Origin: an uncultured Gammaproteobacteria bacterium
GTDB taxonomy: Bacteria > Pseudomonadota > Gammaproteobacteria > SZUA-140
Direction of reading: 5' to 3'
Length of the DNA: 7,929 nt
NCBI GenBank assembly: GCA_945787585.1
Contig: CALZIG010000167.1
Span: forward strand, 1 to 7,929
A model generated the notes under the pieces. That model was not told the DNA's origin and searched no databases. It worked only from the letters and a program-made list of their open reading frames with translations. Shown here in pieces: positions 1-6,064 of this stretch (position 1 is its first letter; each line of letters begins with the position of its first letter). The translations under genes were made by a program, and so were the position numbers.

Positions 1-59
1 ACGGGGTTGCCCCCACTAGCACCTGAAGCTAGCGTGTCTACCAATTTCACCACCTCGGC
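1..59 (-). tRNA. tRNA-Leu (anticodon CAG), 3' part cut off by window edge
   Basis: Read on the minus strand, the sequence starts with acceptor strand GCCGAGG, then a D-arm with GUG/CAC stem and the GGUAGA loop core. The anticodon stem CUAGC/GCUAG holds loop UUCAGGU, giving anticodon CAG, which decodes CUG. The arm after it, GGGG-GCAA-CCCC, is the long variable arm typical of class II tRNAs such as leucine, here capped by a GNRA-type loop. The T-arm and 3' acceptor strand lie outside the window, so the acceptor pairing could not be checked. It closely resembles E. coli tRNA-Leu(CAG) from the D-arm to the anticodon arm. It is transcribed away from rnr. Confidence 0.93.
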
Positions 60-110
60 CGGGTCTGTGTACGACAATGCGTAGACAGGGTGCGTGAAAC
101 ACAGGGGCGC

Positions 111-139
111 ACTGTACCGATTGAGGGTCTTATTGTCAA
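111..139 (-). promoter_or_regulatory. sigma-70 promoter of tRNA-Leu
   Basis: On the minus strand there is a perfect -35 box TTGACA (139 to 134), a 17-base spacer and a -10 box TACAGT (116 to 111). The bases just after it, GCGCCCC, form a GC-rich discriminator, as seen at stable-RNA promoters under stringent control. An A/T-rich stretch at about 143-160 lies where an UP element would be. The predicted start, near 104, leaves a leader of about 45 bases to be trimmed before the tRNA 5' end at 59. Stringent control is inferred from the discriminator only. Confidence 0.75.
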
Positions 140-261
140 TCTCGTTTATATCGTTTAATTGCGGCTGAAACCGTCATTTTGGTGGGCATCTAAACCGGAT
201 GGCACCGCGCGCAGCGTTGAGGTTAAATCTTTGAAATTACTAGATGACGGCGGTTCTGCGC

Positions 262-267
262 TATACT
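262..267 (+). promoter_or_regulatory. candidate -10 box of rnr, directly before the start codon
   Basis: TATACT matches the -10 consensus at five of six positions and lies seven bases before the rnr ATG, so transcription would begin at or next to the start codon. No good -35 box is found 16-18 bases upstream: TTGAAA (231-236) is 25 bases away, too far to serve. No Shine-Dalgarno sequence precedes the ATG. Together these suggest a leaderless or very short-leader message, although a promoter further upstream cannot be excluded. Confidence 0.4.
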
Positions 268-274
268 ACGCGCC

Positions 275-2611
275 ATGAGTAAAAAACCAACCGAAAAAGA
301 TCAGTTTGCCGCGCGCGAGGCACAGAAATACGCGAACCCCATTACCAGTCGTGAGGGCATTTTAGCGCTCCTTGAGGATTGCGACCGCCCCCTGAGTCGA
401 GAGGCCATAGGCGAGGCACTTGAGCTGGTGAATGAGGATGATATTGAAGCATTACGGCGCCGTCTCCGCGCGATGGAACGTGATGGCCAGCTGGTACGTA
501 ATCGCCGCGAGGGGTACGCGCCGGCGAGTCGCATGGACCTGATTCGAGGGCGAGTGATCGGTCATCCCGATGGCTTTGGCTTTGTGGTCTCCGATGAAGG
601 GGGCGATGATACCTTTCTCTCCGCACGCCAGATGCACGCCGTGATGCACGGTGACCGTGTACTGGTACGGGTCGTAGGGGTTGATCGACGCGGGCGCCGC
701 GAGGGGGCGTTAGTTGAGGTCCTTGAGCACGCCCATCAGGAAATTGTCGGCCGCTTCTTCAAAGAGAGCGGCGTCGGTTTTGTCGAGTCGAGCAATAAAC
801 GGATCACCCATGAGATTGTCATTCCTGAAGATAAACAGGGCGGTGCGCAGTCCGGACAGATTGTTGTGGCGACCATTATTGAGCAGCCGACGCGTCGTTC
901 ACAGCCAGTAGGTCAGATCAGCGAAGTGCTGGGCGATCACATGGCGCCGGGGATGGAGATGGAGATTGCCGTCCGCACCCACGAACTGCCCAATGGCTGG
1001 TCACGTGAAGCGGAAGATGAAGCCGCCGTTTTTGGTAGTGAGGTGCCAGAGTCTGCCAAGGCTGGCCGAGAAGACATCCGTGAACTGCCGCTAGTAACGA
1101 TTGATGGCGACGATTCGCGCGATTTTGATGACGCCGTCTACTGTGAAAAAGTAGGCAATGGCTGGAAATTGATGGTTGCGATTGCCGATGTATCGGCTTA
1201 CGTAAAACCCGATACGGTGCTGGATCAGGAGGCGTGGCTGCGCGGTAATTCGGTCTATTTTCCTGAAAATGTGATTCCAATGCTGCCGGAGATCTTGTCG
1301 AATCACCTCTGTTCGCTGAATCCGGAAGTTGATCGTCTCTGCATGGTGTGCGAGATGTCGATTACCCCTGCGGGCAATCTGCGTAGTTATCGATTCTTCG
1401 AAGGCGTAATGCGCTCTCATGCGCGCCTTACCTATAGTAAAGTGGCGGCGATGCTGGTGGATGGCGATACTGATCTGTGCACTGAGTACGCGCCGCTGAT
1501 GCCGCATCTGACCGAACTCTACAATCTTTACCATGCGATGCGTAAGGCGCGCAGTAAACGGGGTGCGATCGAATTTGATCGTGCCGAGACCCGCATTGTG
1601 TTTGGGGAAGGGCGTAAGATCGAACAGATTGTGCCGACCGTGCGTAATGATGCGCATCGCCTGATTGAAGAATTTATGATTTCAGCTAACGTGGCGACAG
1701 CGCGGTACTTTGAAGAAAATGAGTTCCCGATGGTCTACCGCATACATCAAAAACCGGCCGAGGAAAAACTGACAGACCTCAAGGCCTTTCTGGCTGAGAT
1801 GGGATTGACGCTCGGCGGCGGTGAAACGCCGTCTGCCAAGGATTATGCGAAGGTATTGAACGAAGTACAGCAGCGTGAAGATCGACATCTGATCGAAACA
1901 GTATTGCTGCGGAGCATGAGTCAGGCGGTCTATAGCCCAGAGAATATTGGTCATTTTGGTTTAGCGCTGGAAGCCTATACCCATTTTACGTCGCCGATTC
2001 GACGTTATCCTGACTTATTAGTACACCGTGGTATTCGTCACTTAATCGCAGGTGGCACCGCAGAGACATTCAGGTATGACCTGGCCAATATGGAGATGGC
2101 GGGTGCTCATTGTTCCATGACCGAACGTCGCGCCGATGATGCGACGCGTGATGCGATCGACTGGCTCAAGTGTGAATATATGATGGATCGCGTTGGCCAG
2201 GAGTTTTCCGGCACGATAACGTCAGTGACCGGCTTTGGCCTGTTTGTGGAACTTAGCGAGGTCTTTGTTGAAGGACTGGTGCATATTACGTCACTTGATA
2301 ATGACTACTTCCATTTCGATGCAAAACGTCATGAAATGAAGGGTGAGCGCAGTGGCATGGTCTATCGTCTGGGCGATTCCATTGATGTGCGCGTGGCACG
2401 GGTGGATTTAGATGAAAGCAAGATTGACTTTGCCCTGGCAGGTTCATCGGATGGTGATGGTAAAACAGAACATAAAAAGCAGGGCACTTCTAAAAAGCGT
2501 TCCGGTAAAAAAAGAGGGGCACGTAGCAAGGTAAAAAAAGAGGATGAAAAGACTACGGGTAAGGCTGATGATGTCTCTGCAAAAAAGAAAGCACGTCGTC
2601 GTCGCCGTTGA
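275..2611 (+). CDS. rnr: Ribonuclease R (3'-5' exoribonuclease)
   Basis: RNase R degrades RNA from the 3' end, including structured RNA such as rRNA, REP-containing mRNA and tmRNA-tagged messages, down to very short oligomers. The 778 residues (E. coli 813) follow the family order: N-terminal winged-helix region (about 25-85), two cold-shock domains (about 88-220), catalytic RNB domain (about 265-590), S1 domain (about 640-722) and a Lys/Arg-rich tail (728-778). The metal-binding motif DGDDSRDFDD at 277-286 supplies Asp277, 283, 285 and 286, matching E. coli Asp272, 278, 280 and 281. The RNB signature HFTSPIRRYPDLLVHR is at 570-585. The start at 275 is supported by the N-terminal match to E. 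coli (REAQKYANPI against REAEKYANPI), despite the missing Shine-Dalgarno. The basic tail is lysine-coded by A runs and ends in RRRRR. It precedes rlmB by 35 bases, as in enterics. Confidence 0.98.
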   Translation: MSKKPTEKDQFAAREAQKYANPITSREGILALLEDCDRPLSREAIGEALELVNEDDIEALRRRLRAMERDGQLVRNRREGYAPASRMDLIRGRVIGHPDGFGFVVSDEGGDDTFLSARQMHAVMHGDRVLVRVVGVDRRGRREGALVEVLEHAHQEIVGRFFKESGVGFVESSNKRITHEIVIPEDKQGGAQSGQIVVATIIEQPTRRSQPVGQISEVLGDHMAPGMEMEIAVRTHELPNGWSREAEDEAAVFGSEVPESAKAGREDIRELPLVTIDGDDSRDFDDAVYCEKVGNGWKLMVAIADVSAYVKPDTVLDQEAWLRGNSVYFPENVIPMLPEILSNHLCSLNPEVDRLCMVCEMSITPAGNLRSYRFFEGVMRSHARLTYSKVAAMLVDGDTDLCTEYAPLMPHLTELYNLYHAMRKARSKRGAIEFDRAETRIVFGEGRKIEQIVPTVRNDAHRLIEEFMISANVATARYFEENEFPMVYRIHQKPAEEKLTDLKAFLAEMGLTLGGGETPSAKDYAKVLNEVQQREDRHLIETVLLRSMSQAVYSPENIGHFGLALEAYTHFTSPIRRYPDLLVHRGIRHLIAGGTAETFRYDLANMEMAGAHCSMTERRADDATRDAIDWLKCEYMMDRVGQEFSGTITSVTGFGLFVELSEVFVEGLVHITSLDNDYFHFDAKRHEMKGERSGMVYRLGDSIDVRVARVDLDESKIDFALAGSSDGDGKTEHKKQGTSKKRSGKKRGARSKVKKEDEKTTGKADDVSAKKKARRRRR

Positions 2612-2646
2612 TGCACAGCCTCCTTTAAGTCTAATTTTTTAGTGCT

Positions 2647-3405
2647 ATGAATAACGTTTCAGATCGCGATTATCTGTTTGGTATCCATGCCGTCGCGGCG
2701 ATGGTGGAAAAGGATGCGGCGCGTGTCCAGACGTTGTGGATTGCGCGTGAGGCGCAGAAAAATCAGCGTATCAAGCGGCTACAGAGCCTGGCAGACAAGG
2801 CTGGAGTGACGTTGCAGGGCACTACCAATGCCAGACTCGATGCAATGGTGGCAGGGGAGCGTCACCAGGGGGTGGTTGCCGAGTGCCATGCTGCGTCTTC
2901 AACACAACTGGCGTTGAACATTCCAGAATTACTGGCGGGGCTCGATGCCCCTCCATTCTTGTTAGTACTGGACGGGGTGCAGGATCCACATAATCTTGGC
3001 GCCTGTCTGCGAACGGCCGACGCCGCAGGCGTTCATGCGGTCATCATCCCCAAAGATAGAGCAGTGGGCATTACGCCGGTAGTGAGTAAAGTGGCGTGTG
3101 GGGCCGCAGAGCATGTGCCGTTGATTCAAGTCACCAATCTTGCGCGTGCGTTACGTCTACTCAAGGATGAAGGGGTGTGGCTACTGGGGGCGGATGAGGG
3201 CGGTGAAGTGCCTCTATTCAAGGCGGACCTCAAAGGACCGTTGGCGCTGGTGCTGGGTGCTGAGGGGCAGGGACTGCGACGCCTCACGCGTGAGCAGTGT
3301 GATGTGTTGATATCGGTGCCGATGGCGGGTTCAGTGTCGAGCCTCAATGTTTCGGTGGCGACCGGTGTGTGCCTGTATGAGGCGGTGCGTCAGCGCACGG
3401 AATAA
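2647..3405 (+). CDS. rlmB: 23S rRNA (guanosine-2251-2'-O)-methyltransferase RlmB
   Basis: RlmB is a SPOUT (TrmH-type) methyltransferase that 2'-O-methylates G2251 in the P-loop of 23S rRNA using S-adenosylmethionine. The 252 residues carry an N-terminal substrate-binding domain (about 9-80, beginning YLFGIHAV) and the knotted catalytic domain. Motif 1 is DPHNLGACLRTADA (113-126, with Asn116 and Arg122), motif 2 LVLGAEGQGLRR (201-212, with Glu206), and motif 3 PMAGSVSSLNVSVA (225-238). VACGAAEHVPL (149-159) fits RlmB rather than other TrmH paralogues. The start matches E. coli in position, but the upstream bases (poly-T, then AGTGCT) contain no Shine-Dalgarno, so translation may rely on an A/U-rich leader or on coupling to rnr. 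No terminator separates it from rnr. It ends ten bases from the convergent gene. Confidence 0.97.
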   Translation: MNNVSDRDYLFGIHAVAAMVEKDAARVQTLWIAREAQKNQRIKRLQSLADKAGVTLQGTTNARLDAMVAGERHQGVVAECHAASSTQLALNIPELLAGLDAPPFLLVLDGVQDPHNLGACLRTADAAGVHAVIIPKDRAVGITPVVSKVACGAAEHVPLIQVTNLARALRLLKDEGVWLLGADEGGEVPLFKADLKGPLALVLGAEGQGLRRLTREQCDVLISVPMAGSVSSLNVSVATGVCLYEAVRQRTE

Positions 3406-3412
3406 AGTTATC

Positions 3413-3437
3413 CCGTTATGCAGATCTGGCGTTACGG
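3413..3437. other. imperfect hairpin between convergent genes
   Basis: Arms CCGTTATGC (3413-3421) and GCGTTACGG (3429-3437) pair over nine positions with one T:T mismatch and one G:U, around a 7-base loop. It spans the stop codon of the leftward gene and starts eight bases after the rlmB stop. Rightward there is no U tract. Leftward the following bases (GATAACTTTATT) are mildly U-rich. It may contribute to termination of either transcript, but it is not a standard intrinsic terminator. Confidence 0.3.
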
Positions 3438-4270
3438 AGTAGTAATAGTTGATCGATGCCGTGTTTAAAGGCATCGAAGATTACAATGCCAATCCCTTCG
3501 ATCGCAGCGCGGGTAAAATGTCGACTTTCATCGCGTTTGAGCTGTTCGGTATAGTAGGCAATCTCTTCATCTGAAAAGTCTCGGTAGATATAATGCATCG
3601 ACATGATGATCTGCTGGCGCAGTTCATCCTCAATGAGCTGAGTAGTACGGGTGACAATAGTTTGCATCTGTTGCCGATTGTTATCATTGTTAGTCCCTTC
3701 GCGTGCCATCATTAACTCACTCATACCGAGCATTAACATTTCTACAATCGAAATGACTGACTCAGTGCTCATCGAAGTGCGGTCGAGCTGCTGCATCAGC
3801 TGGGTGCGTTTTTCTGTGGGTGGTTGGTGATTTAAATCTGCAACAAAAGCAGTCATCTCTTTTTGCATGTCCTCTGATGATGCGGTGATCTCCGCGCCGA
3901 TGATACGTTTCATCACTGGGTCGTTGTGCATGTTAAGCAGAGTGGTTAACGTGTCACTGTCGAGCTCACGGTTGAGATGCTGTTTGAGGGTGTTGTGAAT
4001 TTTATCAGCCTCGAACTGAGAGAGGAGCAGGCCACTCTCTTCTTCGGAAAGTGCTGCACCGGGATTGCCTATTTTATGCTGCTTGAGCTGTGAGCGGATC
4101 TCTTGAGGAAAACTATCCAGGGCGTGTTTGAGTCCGGTGACCTGCATCAGTTGGATAATGTTCTGGTCTGATTCAGAGTGGGTTAATTCGTGGTGATTCT
4201 CTGTGCCGTGCAATGACATCGAGCTGATGAGTAGCAAGGTAAGCACGCTGGTTTTAATATAGGTAAACAT
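3416..4270 (-). CDS. Secreted protein of unknown function, DUF2059-like
   Basis: I do not recognise a specific function. The 284 residues begin with a likely Sec signal peptide: charged start (MFTYIK), hydrophobic core (about 8-20) and a possible cleavage site near 22 (SLHG|TE). There is no lipobox, and no cysteine anywhere. The mature part looks helical and seems to hold two related modules. Each pairs a leucine/methionine-rich helix (IIQLMQVTGLKHALDS at 38-53; ISIVEMLMLGMSELMM at 173-188) with a later acidic helix pair (LDSDTLTTLLNMHNDPVMKR at 103-122; FSDEEIAYYTEQLKRDESR at 232-250). The second element recalls the 'F..eEl..l..fy.s..G' pattern of DUF2059, so periplasmic location and family are inferred, not shown. 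A good Shine-Dalgarno (AAGGGGAAG) precedes the ATG. It stands alone between rlmB and tRNA-Glu. Confidence 0.82.
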   Translation of the reverse strand: MFTYIKTSVLTLLLISSMSLHGTENHHELTHSESDQNIIQLMQVTGLKHALDSFPQEIRSQLKQHKIGNPGAALSEEESGLLLSQFEADKIHNTLKQHLNRELDSDTLTTLLNMHNDPVMKRIIGAEITASSEDMQKEMTAFVADLNHQPPTEKRTQLMQQLDRTSMSTESVISIVEMLMLGMSELMMAREGTNNDNNRQQMQTIVTRTTQLIEDELRQQIIMSMHYIYRDFSDEEIAYYTEQLKRDESRHFTRAAIEGIGIVIFDAFKHGIDQLLLLRNARSA

Positions 4271-4395
4271 AAAGCTTCCCCTTTGATGAAGGGTGTAACG
4301 CCGCTATTATCAATCAATCGCGGCACTTGTTTCATTGTATTTAATATGTTGGTTATCGGCATGGGGGAGGGAAGCTGAACCTCTTGAATGACTTG

Positions 4396-4423
4396 ATTAT
4401 ATGAATAAGTTTATTATATTCAA
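4396..4423 (-). promoter_or_regulatory. candidate promoter of the DUF2059-like gene
   Basis: On the minus strand TTGAAT (4423 to 4418), a 16-base spacer and a perfect TATAAT (4401 to 4396) form a plausible sigma-70 promoter. It would give a leader of about 120 bases. A weaker alternative nearer the gene is ATGAAA (4335 to 4330), 18 bases, GATAAT (4311 to 4306). The surroundings are very A/T-rich, so chance matches are likely and the choice between them is open. Confidence 0.35.
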
Positions 4424-4508
4424 TTGTTTATAGATTTTTGAATGAGTTTCCAAGGCGCATCGACCGCGAGATTGTTTCGGGTGAAGGCAGCTGTGCAGGT
4501 AGAGTGAT

Positions 4509-4584
4509 TGGTGCTCCCTAGGGGACTCGAACCCCTGTTCCCGCCGTGAGAGGGCGGTGTCCTAGGCCACTAGACGAAGGGAGC
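4509..4584 (-). tRNA. tRNA-Glu (anticodon CUC)
   Basis: Read on the minus strand, a complete cloverleaf is present. Acceptor GCUCCCU pairs perfectly with AGGGAGC, followed by discriminator A and an encoded CCA (4511 to 4509). The anticodon stem CCGCC/GGCGG encloses loop CUCUCAC, with anticodon CUC at 4550-4548. The T-arm AGGGG-UUCGAAC-CCCCU is standard. The body, including the D-arm UCGUCUAG..GGCCUAGGACA, closely matches E. coli tRNA-Glu, which has UUC at the anticodon. C34 should read GAG only, so another tRNA-Glu(UUC) must exist elsewhere for GAA. I see no clear Rho-independent terminator downstream, between the tRNA and the DUF2059-like gene. Confidence 0.97.
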
Positions 4585-4653
4585 TTAGAATAAACCGATA
4601 GTAATTTACGATGAATTCAATAAAATTAACAAGATAGATCTCGGTTTTGCGGT

Positions 4654-4681
4654 ATTATACGCACCAATGAGCGATGTACAA
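4654..4681 (-). promoter_or_regulatory. promoter of tRNA-Glu, with symmetrical -10 region
   Basis: On the minus strand TTGTAC (4681 to 4676), a 16-base spacer and a perfect -10 box TATAAT (4659 to 4654) precede the tRNA. Transcription would start near 4647, leaving a leader of about 60 bases. The bases after the -10 (ACCGC) are fairly GC-rich, and A/T-rich DNA lies upstream at about 4699-4715. The -10 sits in the palindrome GTATTATAC (4652-4660), which reads TATTAT toward pcnB on the plus strand. No good plus-strand -35 is seen at the right distance (TTAACA at 4626-4631 is 21 bases away). Confidence 0.62.
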
Positions 4682-4716
4682 GCCGAAATGATAGTTGGCA
4701 TTTAAATAAAAAGATT

Positions 4717-4732
4717 AGGATATATAGTTATT
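4717..4732 (+). promoter_or_regulatory. Shine-Dalgarno AGGA and AUU initiation codon of pcnB
   Basis: AGGA (4717-4720) lies nine bases before an ATT codon (4730-4732) that is in frame with pcnB. From the in-frame stop TAA at 4703-4705 to the GTG at 4802 the frame contains no ATG, GTG or TTG. Yet the codons from about 4742 on encode residues conserved in E. coli PcnB. The AUU at 4730 has the best ribosome-binding spacing; the other AUU codons at 4742 and 4745 are further from any Shine-Dalgarno. Confidence 0.6.
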
Positions 4733-6037
4733 AATTCTACGATTATTCCCCGCCCAGAGCACACGTTATCGCGCTCCGGCATCTCTGAAAATGCACTGAA
4801 AGTGCTTTATCGTCTCAAGGACGCTGGCTACGAGGCCTTCCTCGTCGGCGGTGGCGTGCGCGACCTGCTCCTTGGGCGCGAGCCAAAAGATTTTGATGTC
4901 GCCACTGATGCCCACCCGGAAGAGATTAAAGCGGTGTTTCGTAACTGTCGTTTGATCGGTCGGCGTTTTCGTCTCGCCCATGTCCATTTTGGTCGCGAGA
5001 TCATCGAGGTCGCAACGTTCCGTGCGCAGCATAGTGGCGACGAAGCCGGTGGCGTGATCGAAGAGGGCCGACTCGTGCGAGATAATGTCTATGGTACCGT
5101 CGAGGACGATGCCATTCGACGCGACTTCACTGTGAACGCACTCTATTACAATATTAAAGACTTCTCAGTGGTGGATTATGCGGGCGGTGTTGAGGATCTC
5201 GAAGCAGGGATGTTGCGCCTGATCGGTGAGCCTGAAGTGCGTTATCGTGAAGATGCGGTGCGTATGTTACGCGCCGTTCGGTTTGCGGCTAAACTCGGTT
5301 TTCGCATCCATCCTGAGGCCGAAAAACCGATCTTTGAATTGGGCCATCTGTTGACTGAAATTGCACCAGCGCGTCTCTATGAAGAGGTATTAAAACTGTT
5401 TATGGGGGGGAGCGCGGTACAGAGTTATGAACTGCTTGGCCATTATAATCTGCTGCAATATCTTTTCCCACAGACGGCCGCACTTCTCGAAAATGACCAA
5501 AGCGGCGTGTTTCATGCGTTGATCCTGCGTGCAATGGAAAATACCGATATCCGTATTGCCGCAGGCAAACCGGTCACCCCGGCTTTTTTATACGCGGTGA
5601 TGATGTGGATGCCGATGCAGCAACGCGCAAAAGAGCTGCGCCGAGAGGGTATGACTGAGGTGCAGTCGATCTGTGAAGCAGGGGGTGAAGTGCTGTCCGA
5701 ACAGAATCGTTATGTTGTGTTCCCTAAACGTTTTAGTCTGCAGACACGCGAGATTTGGCAGTTACAGCCTCGACTTAAACGCACTACCGGTAGCGGGCCG
5801 TTACGCCTACTGGGCCATCCCCGTTTTCGTGCCGCGTATGATTTTTTACTGCTGCGTGCTGAAGCGGGTGAATCTCATCAGGAGTTATGTGACTGGTGGA
5901 CTGAATTCCAGGTAGAAAACCCGGATGTGATACCGCAGGCGGCGAGTCGTGCAGTGCCTAAAAAGCGCCCGCGCCGTCGGTCACGGAAAAAGCCTGCCGA
6001 TACGACATCTGTCAGTGATTCGGGTGAATCAGCGTAA
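4730..6037 (+). CDS. pcnB: Poly(A) polymerase I, probably started at AUU
   Basis: PcnB adds 3' poly(A) tails to RNA, marking it for decay by exonucleases such as RNase R. With the AUU start it has 435 residues (E. coli 465). The class II nucleotidyltransferase head shows LVGGGVRDLLLG (38-49) and the metal-binding pair in DFDVAT (Asp54 and Asp56). RRDFTVNALYY is at 130-140 and the RNA-binding helix RYREDAVRMLRAVRFAAKLG at 171-190. The basic tail KKRPRRRSRKK (411-421) and neighbour folK favour poly(A) polymerase over the related CCA-adding enzyme. The usual start choice, GTG 4802, would cut off IPRPEHTLSR..ISENALK, which aligns with E. coli IPREQHAISR..ISENALK, and has no Shine-Dalgarno. E. coli pcnB is known to initiate at AUU, a weak start that keeps the enzyme scarce; the same control is inferred here. 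Confidence 0.95.
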   Translation: MNSTIIPRPEHTLSRSGISENALKVLYRLKDAGYEAFLVGGGVRDLLLGREPKDFDVATDAHPEEIKAVFRNCRLIGRRFRLAHVHFGREIIEVATFRAQHSGDEAGGVIEEGRLVRDNVYGTVEDDAIRRDFTVNALYYNIKDFSVVDYAGGVEDLEAGMLRLIGEPEVRYREDAVRMLRAVRFAAKLGFRIHPEAEKPIFELGHLLTEIAPARLYEEVLKLFMGGSAVQSYELLGHYNLLQYLFPQTAALLENDQSGVFHALILRAMENTDIRIAAGKPVTPAFLYAVMMWMPMQQRAKELRREGMTEVQSICEAGGEVLSEQNRYVVFPKRFSLQTREIWQLQPRLKRTTGSGPLRLLGHPRFRAAYDFLLLRAEAGESHQELCDWWTEFQVENPDVIPQAASRAVPKKRPRRRSRKKPADTTSVSDSGESA

Positions 6038-6064
6038 CGCAGGCGGATCAGTGGGGTGGATGAA

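Noticed and set aside
231..267. TTGAAA (231-236) with TATACT (262-267) as a full rnr promoter
   Set aside because: The spacer is 25 bases, far beyond the 16-18 that sigma-70 uses.
1091..1657. A 188-codon open frame on the minus strand inside rnr
   Set aside because: It lies wholly antisense to the conserved RNB domain, has no recognisable motif, and follows from the codon bias of rnr. The same holds for the shorter antisense frames over rnr, rlmB and pcnB.
2612..2646. Terminator between rnr and rlmB suggested by the run of T at 2635-2640
   Set aside because: No GC-rich stem precedes the T run, so cotranscription is more likely.
4424..4508. Possible small RNA or terminator downstream of tRNA-Glu
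   Set aside because: No stem followed by a U tract on the minus strand and no convincing promoter-terminator pair was seen.
4802..4804. GTG as the start of pcnB
   Set aside because: It has no Shine-Dalgarno and would remove a block upstream that aligns with E. coli PcnB; the AUU at 4730 fits better.
4730..6037. CCA-adding enzyme instead of poly(A) polymerase
   Set aside because: The Arg/Lys-rich C-terminal tail, the close match to E. coli PcnB and the folK neighbour favour poly(A) polymerase.
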